Assembly: GCF_918797505.1 (NCBI RefSeq)
Contig: NC_092795.1
Span: 124,001 to 188,000 of the forward strand
DNA from: Bemisia tabaci
Lineage: Eukaryota > Arthropoda > Insecta > Hemiptera > Aleyrodidae
Direction of reading: 5' to 3'
Length of the DNA: 64,000 nt
The position numbers and the translations under genes were made by a program. The notes under the pieces were generated by a model. It saw nothing but the letters and a program-made list of their open reading frames with translations, did no database searches and was not told where the DNA came from. Below, in pieces: positions 24,374 through 34,116 of this stretch (the first letter of the stretch is position 1; each line of letters starts with the position of its first letter).

Positions 24374-24571
24374 ATGAAAAGAATTGTATTTTCTCTCCAT
24401 CTTCTTGTCCTTTTCATGCCATCAGCTCATCAGCTGAAAAGACCGCACTTCCACGGCAATATTTACTTAATAAATGAAAGGCATTCGGTTAGCTCTGCCT
24501 TGGTCCGGAGGGGAATTTCTCGAATTATATATGCTCGAGTTTCATTAGACACTCTAAAAATATCCTATTAA
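24374..24571 (+). CDS. Possible signal-peptide exon of a small secreted protein
   Basis: A 65-codon frame starts two bases after TTTTTCTTTAG, a good splice-acceptor shape ending at 24371. Its first 20 residues, MKRIVFSLHLLVLFMPSAHQ, have the basic start, hydrophobic core and small residues of a secretion signal. The rest, beginning LKRPHFHG, is basic and matches no family I recognise. It runs to a stop with no strong donor; a weak GTTAGC lies at about 24487-24492. It could be the coding exon of a neuropeptide or secreted peptide, or chance. There is no supporting neighbour. Confidence 0.2.
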   Translation: MKRIVFSLHLLVLFMPSAHQLKRPHFHGNIYLINERHSVSSALVRRGISRIIYARVSLDTLKISY

Positions 24572-26103
24572 AATACGATAATTTACGAGTAAATATTAAT
24601 CGACTTGAATACGTAAACGCAATGTCTCTTTTCGCTAAACGGCTCATCACATGCACTGAGATAGAAAGTAAGTAGAAGTGTGAAAGAAAGAGGGAGAAAG
24701 AGAAATGGACAGAGGGGTGAAAAGATAGAGGGACAAACAATCACTAAGAAAAGAGATAAATGACAGGACTGACAAAAATCAGGCTTGAGGGATACGCTCA
24801 AAAAGAGAGAAAGAGAATTAATCAGAGCATCTGAAGGCACGTAATCGGTCGAAGTCACAAGGGAAATAAATCAGGTAAACGCGAAAGACACGAAATAAAA
24901 CAAACTGCAAAGGATGAGGCGAGGGAGTGAATTGGGTGGATGGGAGGAATGAACCCTTATCAATTTCTGAGGCAGCGTAGATTTCAATTGTCAATGAACA
25001 GCAGACTCGCGAGAATTCGTGGCAACAGCAACGGTGCCAGGTTTTTCTCTTCAGATTCCATGATCGTTTTTTGATCTTCAGGAAGTTCTCATTTCAAACG
25101 GATATAAAAATCTTCGACATAATGATATACCTATTCCTAATACCTTTAATCCGGAAATTTAAAGCAGCTAAGGGCTGATCGTTGAAATTGATGGATAAAG
25201 CGATATACAAAGAATAAAAAGGGAAATTGGAGCGATCCTGTTGGTTAAAACGAGCGGTTGTTATGTCTAGACTATGGGGATGAAATGCTGGGCTGACTAA
25301 AGGGTCTCTGGTGATTTTCCGTTACTTAGTCAATTACTTACAGTTTGTCAATTGCAAACACGAGATTCCGCTAAAATGATCCCCTTGTTTTCTCTGTTGT
25401 CCTTTTCTTTCTTTGCGTATAGGTTTGCCTAAAAATTTCTAGAATCAGCCAGCAGGACAGTTTGCAAGACATCAACGTCTAATTCATTAAAATAATTTAG
25501 TGTGAACTTTGTATCATTATATGAACGCTCTGACTTAACAAATTTTAATTTCTTTTTTTTCTCAGTTCGCCCTACCGTATGACTGGACCGATTTTCATGA
25601 CTTCTGCGGCCATTGATAAGAGATAAACCTCGCGAGATAAATCCCTCTATTTCGATTAACTCACGAGGCCTGCGAAGCATTTTCTGGGAATTGGGCCGCG
25701 TAGAAGCTAGGGGGCGTACGCGTACCTCCTAGTTCTTTATAACTTTAAAATGCTCGAAGCGGAAAATTTCAGCAAATTCATGTACCTACTATTTATCTTC
25801 TCTAAGGCCAGCCTTGTTCCTATTAACGTGGAAAATTATCGATTTCCTATCAAAAAACCTGTGACTCACTTGACAACATTCTCACTAAGCAAGACTCGTT
25901 TATCCCTGAGCAGGACATGCAAAATGGATGAGCTCTGATTCAAATCCAGGGAAATTGACTGCATTCACTCAACTCAGGATTGACCGCAAAAGGGGAGGTA
26001 GTATCCATGTCACGGATCCATCGCACCACCCTCTAACTCCCTTACCATCTCGTCCATCACTCCGCGGTGCTCCGACCAATGACAGACGCCAACGGCATAT
26101 CGA
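24572..26103. other. No gene seen; purine-rich patch
   Basis: 24655-24810 is rich in GAGAAAGA-type purine words. The remainder is AT-rich intergenic-type DNA. No shared repeat was identified before the MITE at 26104. Confidence 0.35.
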
Positions 26104-26350
26104 CGGTGTAAGTCGGCAATCACATAACTCGGTTTGCGACGTCGCAGACTTCCTATCATACTTTATTTTTTAAACGGAAAACTACTCAACGACAATTCTT
26201 TAAAACTGTCGTAATTTTTCTTCTCTGTAAGGAGAAAATTCTGCAAAAACTTCAAGGAATGATGTCCATTTGTTCTCCTTCAAAAAAATATTATAGAGGC
26301 GGAGATTTTCAGACACCGCAAACGAGTTATGTGATTGCCGACTTACACCG
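26104..26350. mobile_element. MITE, CGGTGTAAGTCGG family, copy 2
   Basis: CGGTGTAAGTCGGCAATCAC at the left and its inverse GTGATTGCCGACTTACACCG at the right are perfect, and AACTCG pairs with CGAGTT next to them. The copy is better preserved than 5697-5943. The flanks also pair (ATATCGA before, TCGATAT after), so the true element end may lie slightly further out. Confidence 0.87.
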
Positions 26351-26578
26351 CACCGTCGATATGTATATTGATGACCAAAAAATAAATAAGTCAAATCACT
26401 TATTCATAAACCCAATATTGGGTTTGGTGGTACGTACTTCCGCAATATCCTTCGGCGAAAATTTCACTCGTTGGAGCCATTCAGTGCCAGATCAACTCCA
26501 CGTCTGATATTCTCAATAGCTAGTTATTGAAAAATTTAAAACCTCTCTGCGACCCAACTCGGAATCGTTGATAAAATG

Positions 26579-26799
26579 GCGGGTGATCCAGACCACCCGT
26601 CCACTCTCTCTATCCGGAGAACCACTAACAATCGAATTTTGAGGGCCAGGCCCTTGAGGGTGGGGATACTGGGTCCAAAGCTTGGGCCCCGGTATTATGG
26701 ACCCAGTATCCCCACCCTTGTCAAGGGCCTGGCCTTTAAAACTCGATTTTCAGTGGTTCTCCGGATAGAGGTAGTGGACGGGTGGTCTGGATCACCCTG
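26579..26799. mobile_element. Palindromic MITE, GGGTGATCCAGACCACC family
   Basis: Left arm about 26579-26680 and right arm about 26695-26799 are near-perfect inverses. Matching blocks include GGTGATCCAGACCACCCGTC, TATCCGGAGAACCACT, AGGGCCAGGCCCTTGA and GGGGATACTGGGTCC. Only about 15 bases form the loop. The open frames across it on both strands are products of the palindrome, not genes. Confidence 0.85.
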
Positions 26800-27418
26800 T
26801 ACACTGCGAATTTTAGCTATAAAGAGACTTAACATTGCAAGAAAGAAACGAAATGACTGTCTAGAAAATGAATATTTCAAATAAGAGACGGTAGCCAATG
26901 GCGGTTTTTTGCATTTTACATTTGAAGACCAATTAAATTCAATAATTTGAGTGCATATGTAAGTATGCTTTTATTTATTTTTTCACGTTTGTTTCTCGGC
27001 TTCTTTTAAGGCGGTGATTTAAAATAAAATATTGTGATGTTTACATTCTGTTTATTCAAGAATAATTTCGATAAATAAAACAATATATTCAATAATAGCT
27101 CATTCTCAACAAGTTTTTCTTTCCGTGTCCAACATATCTAGCTTTTCAAGAGTGGTATACTTTGCTTAGGTCTTTATGCAGCGCAAGAATCAGACCTTAA
27201 CTCGAGAGTATCGCCGTGAACGAACGCTTTGAGATTTTCTGCCACTCAGAACCTAAGCCTCGCCATCACTCTCAGCTTTTATTTATCTTCACACCCAACA
27301 GTAAATCTCCTTATTGCGAGTTAAATTGCCGTGATTCTCTTTTCTCGTTCACACAATTGTTTTCTAACCTATTAAAACAGGTAATTGAAAAGAAAACGTT
27401 TCCATTACTCAAGAATCC
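26800..27418. other. No gene seen
   Basis: AT-rich spacer. A 110-codon plus-strand frame beginning at 27216 runs into repeat D and the CAT microsatellite, so it is not treated as a gene. Confidence 0.35.
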
Positions 27419-27622
27419 TCATCATCATCATCATCATCATCAATATAAACTTCGAAGGATTCAGACTTTCAGCGATTCTACCTTTTTCTATTTCACTCGA
27501 GAGGTTGCCAGATTGTGTGATAAATGTGAATATTTTACATGGATTTGAATTGAGAAAAGTGCTAAAAAAGCAACTTATCTGGCAACAATAGAGTCCGGGA
27601 GGGACGAGAGACTGCCTTCCTG
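27419..27622 (-). repeat. Dispersed repeat D, copy 2, with CAT microsatellite
   Basis: Inverted copy of 18524-18720. The end corresponding to ATTAATGATTAATGATGA in copy 1 has here expanded to a run of about seven CAT units at 27419-27440. The remainder matches block for block up to CTGCCTTCCTG at 27622. Confidence 0.7.
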
Positions 27623-28014
27623 GGAAAACCCATGATTTAGCCGGAAATGTCATTAAAACAACTGATTCCGTTTGAAGCATCAATTGTATACTAGGGGAAA
27701 ACTATTGTAAAATAATAATTGTAAATGGATACAGGTGCTACAGAAAGGGGAAAAGGAAAGGGAAAGGAAATGAAATGAGTATATAACTAATACGTATACG
27801 TATACGTACGTATATACTAATATGTAATCAAAGAGAATAAAACAAAAACATCTGAGAAATTTATATGCGATGAAAGTATAAAAAAAACACGAGTGGGCTA
27901 ATTTTTGCGATTCGGAACTTAAACTTTACTATCGTTGAGCAGTTTTTAGACCCTTACGCCACCGATAATCTTCTTAAGCGGTAAAGATGAACTTTTGCTA
28001 CTTTAACAAGTCAA
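27623..28014. other. No gene seen
   Basis: AT-rich spacer with an ACGTATACGTATACGTACGT low-complexity stretch near 27790-27812. Confidence 0.4.
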
Positions 28015-28370
28015 ATCGCGGAAGGAGATCCATGGATTGTCTTTTTCCGCCACCCGATGGGATGACGTCCCAGTCAAATGCGTTTTTGAAGAAATGATCG
28101 ATCCCCATCATCGATTCATCTCCACACATCTATTCATGTGCAAATGATGGCACGCACCGGCACCAAGGTTCTGTGAAGAAATTATTTTTGTCTCCAGAAT
28201 CTCCAAAATGTATACATCTTAGTGATTAAATGTATAATCACTGAGAAAAATGGCTCGCGGAGCGAGCCGATTGCCGAATGTCACTCGCGTAGCGAATGAT
28301 CGGGGGTCCAGGGGGCGCAGCCCTTGGCTGGCCGTGACGGACGCGCAAAGCGCATCTAGAGCGGCTAGTA
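28015..28370 (+). repeat. Hairpin-chain repeat, copy 2
   Basis: Direct copy of 1-349 over its full length. The hairpin chain is present but shows different decay. GGCTCGC-gga-GCGAGCC is perfect here and imperfect in copy 1, while the TCACTCGC and GACGCGC hairpins are perfect in copy 1 and mutated here. Each copy preserving a different subset suggests that the ancestor had all four. The flanking bases show no obvious target duplication. Confidence 0.78.
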
Positions 28371-29096
28371 CACAAATACAGTTATGCCTAAATCACTTGC
28401 TGCATATCAGGAAAATCATTTGGTTTTTTAGTTTTTTCACACGTTGCGAGCAATTTTTGTCAATATACTGAGTATGGATCCATTGCAGAATCCTAATACA
28501 GTGATCTGAATCGATCAATATCATAGCTAAAATTATGAAATAATAAACACTGTGCGCAAGGCGTCACTTTGATTCTTTGAAACAGAGAGGCGCAAACATT
28601 TCTCGACAGTAGTCAGACGTCGCAAGCGTAATCTGAAAATCTTCAGCAGTAAAAGGGAATGTCGCAGAAAAAAGTTAATCGAATTTTGACGGGTAGAAAC
28701 TATGCGTTTTTAATTTTAAATTTCTTTCAACAGATCACGTGCGTTATGTCACGTATGGCTTGTAAAACGTTGATCATTTCTAAAATTAGCTCTCCTGCTC
28801 TTTCACTCGTTGCGCTCGAGTCCAGCGCATCATCAACATGGACGCTAAGTGACTATACGTCAAAACAGAAAGTATTTCGCCACAGAACATTTTGAAGGAA
28901 GGAGGTATGTCATTTAGACGGTCCTTCCTATTGAACCGCCTGCGCATATTTTACCATCATGAGTATCTAATCTAATCAGTCGGTTCCTAATTCTGACCGC
29001 GGGGCCAAAAATGCTTTTGCTTTATTTGTTTGCTAATTTCTAGAGCAGAGACAAAGAGAGACTCTCCACTAAATTCCAGGTGGCACATTGTAAATA
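28371..29096. other. No gene seen
   Basis: AT-rich sequence. Several short frames without family resemblance. Confidence 0.35.
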
Positions 29097-31880
29097 TAAA
29101 CAAGAAGAAAAATCCAACATATATATGTTGGAAAAGCGTGCCAAATAAACTGAAATATTGGACACATATACCTAATATTTTCACGTCTTTGCTATCTGAA
29201 TCAATTGGTACTTTTTGCTAAATTTGGGAGAAAATATTGATTCATGAACGTTGAATATCAATTAATGTTAAAGATTCCGTCCAATTATCTTGATCTTAAG
29301 CTGATAGGCAGCATTTGGGCGAACTGCCGTGCATCGAAACCCAGGTAGCAAGGTCTGCTATAAAATAATTTTTATTATATCTTCGAAATAACAGTTTTAT
29401 TGCTATTAAATGAGAGTTTTAATTCCTATTAATATATTATAAAAAAACAATTTATATCGGTTGAAAAGATCGATTAAAGTACTCCCCAGTTACAACAGTT
29501 TCAGGCGCTATATTCCTATTTTATGAAGTTAAAAATAACAGTTTAAAATAATTTATTGACATAAATCAACAATGATTAAAGTAGTGAAAAACAAATTTCA
29601 TTTGGAAAATTTACTGGTGTAAAGCGACACTTGTCTTAAAATAAAAATAAAAAATTTAAATGTTGAATACGAGTTTTGAATTATTCTTGTAAAGTATTAA
29701 AAAAAAACTTAAAATATCCATAGAAAAACTAATTTCTAATAATAGAACGACTCGTAAAATTGTAGTTTTATTGAAAATTAACAGTGTCAATATATGAAAT
29801 TTTATTCGTTTTTAATATTTTGTTAAACTGTTATTTTTTGGTTTTAAAAGATCAATTATAGAACTCCCCAGTTTCAGGCCTCATATTTCTATTTTGAACA
29901 CCGATGACGGTGAGCACCGATACTTCCTCTAAGGAGGAGCAACAAAGACTATGCAGCAGGGGTGTGACTACACTCGACACACCACACTACAATCAACGCT
30001 ATAGATAGGCCCATGCCCTGTCTAGGCACAGTTAACCACAGGGGGGTCATCAAAAATGTGAGAAGAAAATCCACTCATATGCACCGAACAAAGCAAACAT
30101 AGAAGCCGTCGATAAAAAAACGTATGTCGTAGAATATAAATAATATATTTTATGTTTTCACTACACACAAAGGTTAGACACCATAAACGACCCATCCAAA
30201 AACAAAATAAATCGGAGCTCTCTATCGGAAATAAAAGGAAACACCCCGATTACAATAAAACAATCGGAAATTAAAATCGGTATTTAAAAAAATAATGTAA
30301 TACTAATTTATATTTCACAACTGTTTAAAATAAAATGTTTTGCAGAAAAACTGCAATAAATCAGATATTTAAACTGTCATTTTATCACTATCACTTGTGT
30401 CTTTTTATCGATTTAAATTATATTTTCCTTGTTAGTGATAAATAGTTATCAAAGTTTTTTATAAGGATTCTTTTTCGACAAAAATTAAAGCTACACCGGT
30501 TTTCAGGAAACAATGATTTAAAAATAGTTTCTCACCAATATTGTTTAATAAATAATGTAATAATAATTAATATTTCATGGTTATTTATAAGAATGTGTTT
30601 TGCAAAAATATGGCAACAAATGAGATATTTAAATTTGTTTTTTATTGTCTTTTTTTTATCTTTTTATTGATTTAGATTAAATTTTTCTCATTAGTACAGT
30701 ATAATACTTTATGTTTTGTAAAATAGCTTTTTTAAAACAAAATGGTCTACTTCTGTGTTTTATGAAATCAACTTTAAAAAAAAATAAATTAGAATAATTT
30801 TTTTAACTTTTTTTAGTTATTAAAATGTTAATCTACTTTCCTTTCTTTAAAAAAGTTTTGTTAAGTAAGTGATTTTGATTGAGAATTTTAAACCGTCGTT
30901 TTATTTCAAATCTAAGTATGTTTTTATTGCAATAATAGTTTCCTTTTCGATCGGTGTATAACACTAGTTAAATTTGTGTTATATTTTCAGAAAACATGAC
31001 TAAATTATAAATTTTCCACTGGTATTTTTTAAGTATGTAAGAAAAATTTTTCAGTGATTATAGTCGCAAAGGACTTCTCTTTTCCGTTGGTTTTTCAACT
31101 GTTGTACTAGAGCAAATTTTTCGATGAAAAAGTGCACAAAAGTAACAGTGTAAAAACTGTTGTGAAATTGCAATTTTGAACTGTTACTATTGCTACCTGG
31201 GAATCGCGTCAAGGATTTTGGATTTCGAACTGTAACTTCTCTCCTATTTGGCCGATTTATACAAACAAGGTCTCTTTTTATTTGTATTTTAACGGAGAGT
31301 GAGTAAACATTCGCTAAATAGACGGAAATCAATGTTTGGGAAAATTTGGTGGATCCTGGCGTCATGGTGAATGGTTAATCGGGCGTAAAAGTTAAGGTTC
31401 GATGGCGCGGCGAGGCGAGGGTTGCCTCGCCGTCTTTTATTGCCTTGCTCGAAACCGGACACCCAAAGCTATATCGGTAGATCCACGGTTAGCATATGAC
31501 ATAATAAGTCACGAGGCTCGTCACAGATTGCACTTACAGTACAAGACACTCATTGGCTAAAAAGTTTTGGTGGGAAAGAAGCTTCTAAAGTTGAGTCCTC
31601 CAAGCGTAGAAAAGCTTACATGAGATTTCTGTCTAATGAAATAATACGGGTTCGACAGGAAAATATTCCCAAGGGTTTCCAATCAACAGTTAATTCGGTT
31701 TTTTGGTAAAAGACCACCACGGCTTAACAGTATAACGGTTCAAATACAAAAAAGCGGATCCGAGGAAAAAAGTATTAGAACGGCGCGTTGCATGAATAGC
31801 ATTGGTTGATCGGTGTGCTGTACTTTGGTACATCCGAGAGATTTCAAAACACGAGCCCTACTGGCACGCTTAAAAAAGAG
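29097..31880 (-). mobile_element. Repeat H, copy 1, interrupted by a foldback element
   Basis: Flanks 29097-29339 and 31202-31880, read on the minus strand, match the uninterrupted copy at 62303-63215 in order. The match runs from GCGTGCC and AGGGCTCG at the 31870 end to the CCAACATATATATGTTGG palindrome at 29114-29131 and TCTTCTTGTTT at its far end. Short inverted GCGTGCC/GGCACGC words lie near both ends. A minus-strand frame at 31051-31365 starts MTPGSTKFSQ and shares about 50 largely matching residues with copy 2. I do not recognise the product. An extra GGCGAGGC...GCCTCGCC hairpin lies at 31407-31431. Confidence 0.75.
29340..31201 (+). mobile_element. AT-rich element FB, copy A (CCCAGGTAGCA ends)
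   Basis: A 1,862-bp element with inverted termini CCCAGGTAGCAA/TTGCTACCTGGG-type and AA on both sides (29338-29339, 31202-31203). The uninterrupted relative at about 62960-62970 contains a single copy of these bases, so insertion duplicated AA. The interior is very AT-rich with many AACAGTTT and AAATAAT words. It has an internal repeat CTCCCCAGTT...TTTCAGGC at about 29480-29530 and 29855-29895, and one GC-richer island near 29895-30050. There is no long frame. The inverted copy at 54501-56368 is almost identical by eye. Confidence 0.88.
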
Positions 31881-32804
31881 GATTATGTGAATTTTGCAAT
31901 TCGCTGAACATAACTGTAGGTACATCCTGTCTCATTAAAATGAGCAAAACCCGTATCAATTTAACGACGGATCTATGTCTTAAGCAAAGACAGACCCATT
32001 TACTCATGGATTCAGGTAGAAAAACGGTGCTACGGTGATGACAACATTCACAACGAGCCCACGTAAGAGATTACAACCCCCAGTTGCCAGATTGCGCGGA
32101 AAACACTAATACCCTCGAAACCGCTCGAACAAGAAAAATTGGTAAATTTCAGACGTTTCAAAGGAGCCACGGCCTGGATAATAAGTCGGGTTCAGCTGCG
32201 ACCGATGATTAAATATTTAGCTATTGCATGCGATCCGATCATAAATTAAGGGGGCTCTCATTAAACCATTACCATTCTTACTTACGACCTGATTGCATAG
32301 CATTAGGATAATACGACCGCCTCGTAATTCATTTGTTTTAATTAAGTTACTGAGATGCAACTTGCCGGCTGCGGAAGCTCTCAAAGAAACGGGTTGTTCT
32401 TTAAAGTAAGCATGCACATTGCCAGATGACCCCTCGGCTACAAGAGAATACTATCTATCTGGGGCTCATTTGAGAAGTGGACGTACTCCCTGTTCTAAGC
32501 AACTCGCTCATATAAATTCTCCGGGAGTCAGGGCTGGGGGCATACCGCGTGCCGCCTCGAGGTGACGTGTGCTGGAATTCCCGTTGTGACGCCCGTTTCT
32601 GGAGGGAAGGGTGGTGGTGGGGTAAGGCGCGGCGACGCGACGGTGGAGCTATGGGGGAGGAAATGTTCGAACGCCAATTTTTGAGAACCGTCCAGAGACA
32701 TAAAGCCACCGGTAGAACACTAGGAAAAGTGTTTAATGTTAAACCGACCAAGTTCCCTTCGTTACATTGTGCGAATCTTCCTTGTTCCTCTCTCGCAGAA
32801 TGAA
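31881..32804. other. No recognised gene; GC-richer patch
   Basis: Mixed-composition DNA. 32520-32660 is GC-rich, and a 144-codon minus-strand frame crosses it and the following duplication. Its translation is low in recognisable features and is not called as a gene. Confidence 0.35.
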
Positions 32805-33400
32805 GGCTATTTCCATTTAAATCTTCCGTCACATTCATACGGCGCAATGATACAACTATTTGAACTCTCCAGAATGCGTGAGGTATCACGCCGCATTTGA
32901 AGGCATTTTCAAAACAGCCTAGTTTTGCTATCCGGATTAACGTTTTGCATAGTTCCTATAATGATGTTTTATTTCCTACCACTTGTTTATTTTTAATCCT
33001 CGTATAAGAACCACCCACTTGCTACATACAATTCTAGCTGGAGCGCACTTCAGCTATGCATTCACTGCTGCAAAAGTGTCAAAGGAAATTGACAAGCCCA
33101 GCGTGCATGGAGGCTATTTCCATTTTAATCTTCCGTCTCATTCTTACGGCGCAACGATACAACTATTTGAACTCTCCGGAATGCGTGAGGTATCACGCCG
33201 CATTTGAAGGCGTTTTCAAAACAGCCAAGTTCCGATACCCGGATTATCGTTTTGCATAGTTCATATTCTTTCGTTATATTCCGTGCCACTCGTTTATTTT
33301 TAATCCTCGTAGAAAAACCACCCATTTGTAAATACAATTCAAGCTGGAGCGCACTTCAGCTATGCATTCAACACTGCAAAAATGTCAAAGGAAATCGACT
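32805..33400 (+). repeat. Tandem duplication, unit about 307 bp
   Basis: Unit 1 (32805-33111) and unit 2 (33112-33400) are head-to-tail copies. Shared landmarks are GGCTATTTCCATTT, CTATTTGAACTCTCC, GAATGCGTGAGGTATCACGC, TTTTTAATCCTCGTA and GCTGGAGCGCACTTCAGC. Differences are scattered substitutions and small indels. Overlapping frames in three registers make coding unlikely. Confidence 0.88.
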
Positions 33401-33869
33401 ATCCACGAATCCTCGACTTCAATGGCTCATGGCTCAACTCCCTTGCCATGGACAAACGAAGGGGGAGTCCAGGGGGGCCTGGCCCTCATAGAACTGAAAA
33501 TAGTATCATATGCCCCCCCCAAAAAAAAAAATAAAAAAATAAAAATTTTCCAGATGTTTTGAATGCAACAATTAGCAAGTATTTTGGGCTGAAAGTAGAA
33601 AAAAAAACATAATTATTCCGCAGAAATTGATGGAAAAATTCTTTATGGAAGCTTCAAAATGCGTCTGATTAGTCGTATAAATTCTAAAATTTCTCGGGGG
33701 ATGCCCCTCGGACCCCCCCCCCCTCCGTGCTTGGGGCCCGGACCTTAAAACTGGCACCAGGGCCTGAGATGGGATGTGGCGGGCCTGCTCGCAGAGACGA
33801 GGCTCAATTTTCACTTGAACTCTGAAAAACATCGATTCGAATGGAAGATGGGGTTCAGCTCATAATGTG
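33401..33869. other. G/C homopolymer-rich fragment
   Basis: Contains CCAGGGGGGCCTGGCCC near 33471, C-runs near 33515 and 33714, and GATGGGATGTGGCGGGCCTG at about 33770. The last resembles GATGGATGTGGGGGGCCTGG near 40053, so these are probably fragments of one decayed repeat. No gene is seen. Confidence 0.45.
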
Positions 33870-34116
33870 CACTGAAAAAAAAACTCCGGCCGTGGGAGCC
33901 GCAATTACGGGCTATATAGACATACCGTCCGTTCCGGGCTCAAAGGCCGGAAATTCCGGCTGCTGGAGCCATAGCTTCGGCCTCTGAACCCGGAGCACTC
34001 GAAGCTACGCCTCCAGCAGCCGGAATTTCCAGCCTTTGAGCCCGGAACTGACGGTATGTCTATATAGCCCGTAATTGCGGCTCCTACGGCCGGAGTTTTT
34101 TTTTTTTTTTTCAGTG
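33870..34116. mobile_element. Palindromic MITE, GACATACCGTCC family, copy 2
   Basis: CACTGAAAAAAAAACTCCGGCC at the left is mirrored by GGCCGGAGT, a T-run and CAGTG at the right. The arms pair through TACGGGCTATATAGACATAC, CGGAAATTCCGGCTG and GCTCAAAGGCC-type blocks. It is GC-richer than the surroundings. Flanks are TG and TA, consistent with a mutated TA duplication. Same family as 20784-20983. Confidence 0.86.

Noticed and set aside
32455..32889. 144-codon minus-strand frame
   Set aside because: It runs across the start of the tandem duplication and a GC-rich patch, and has no recognisable domain.
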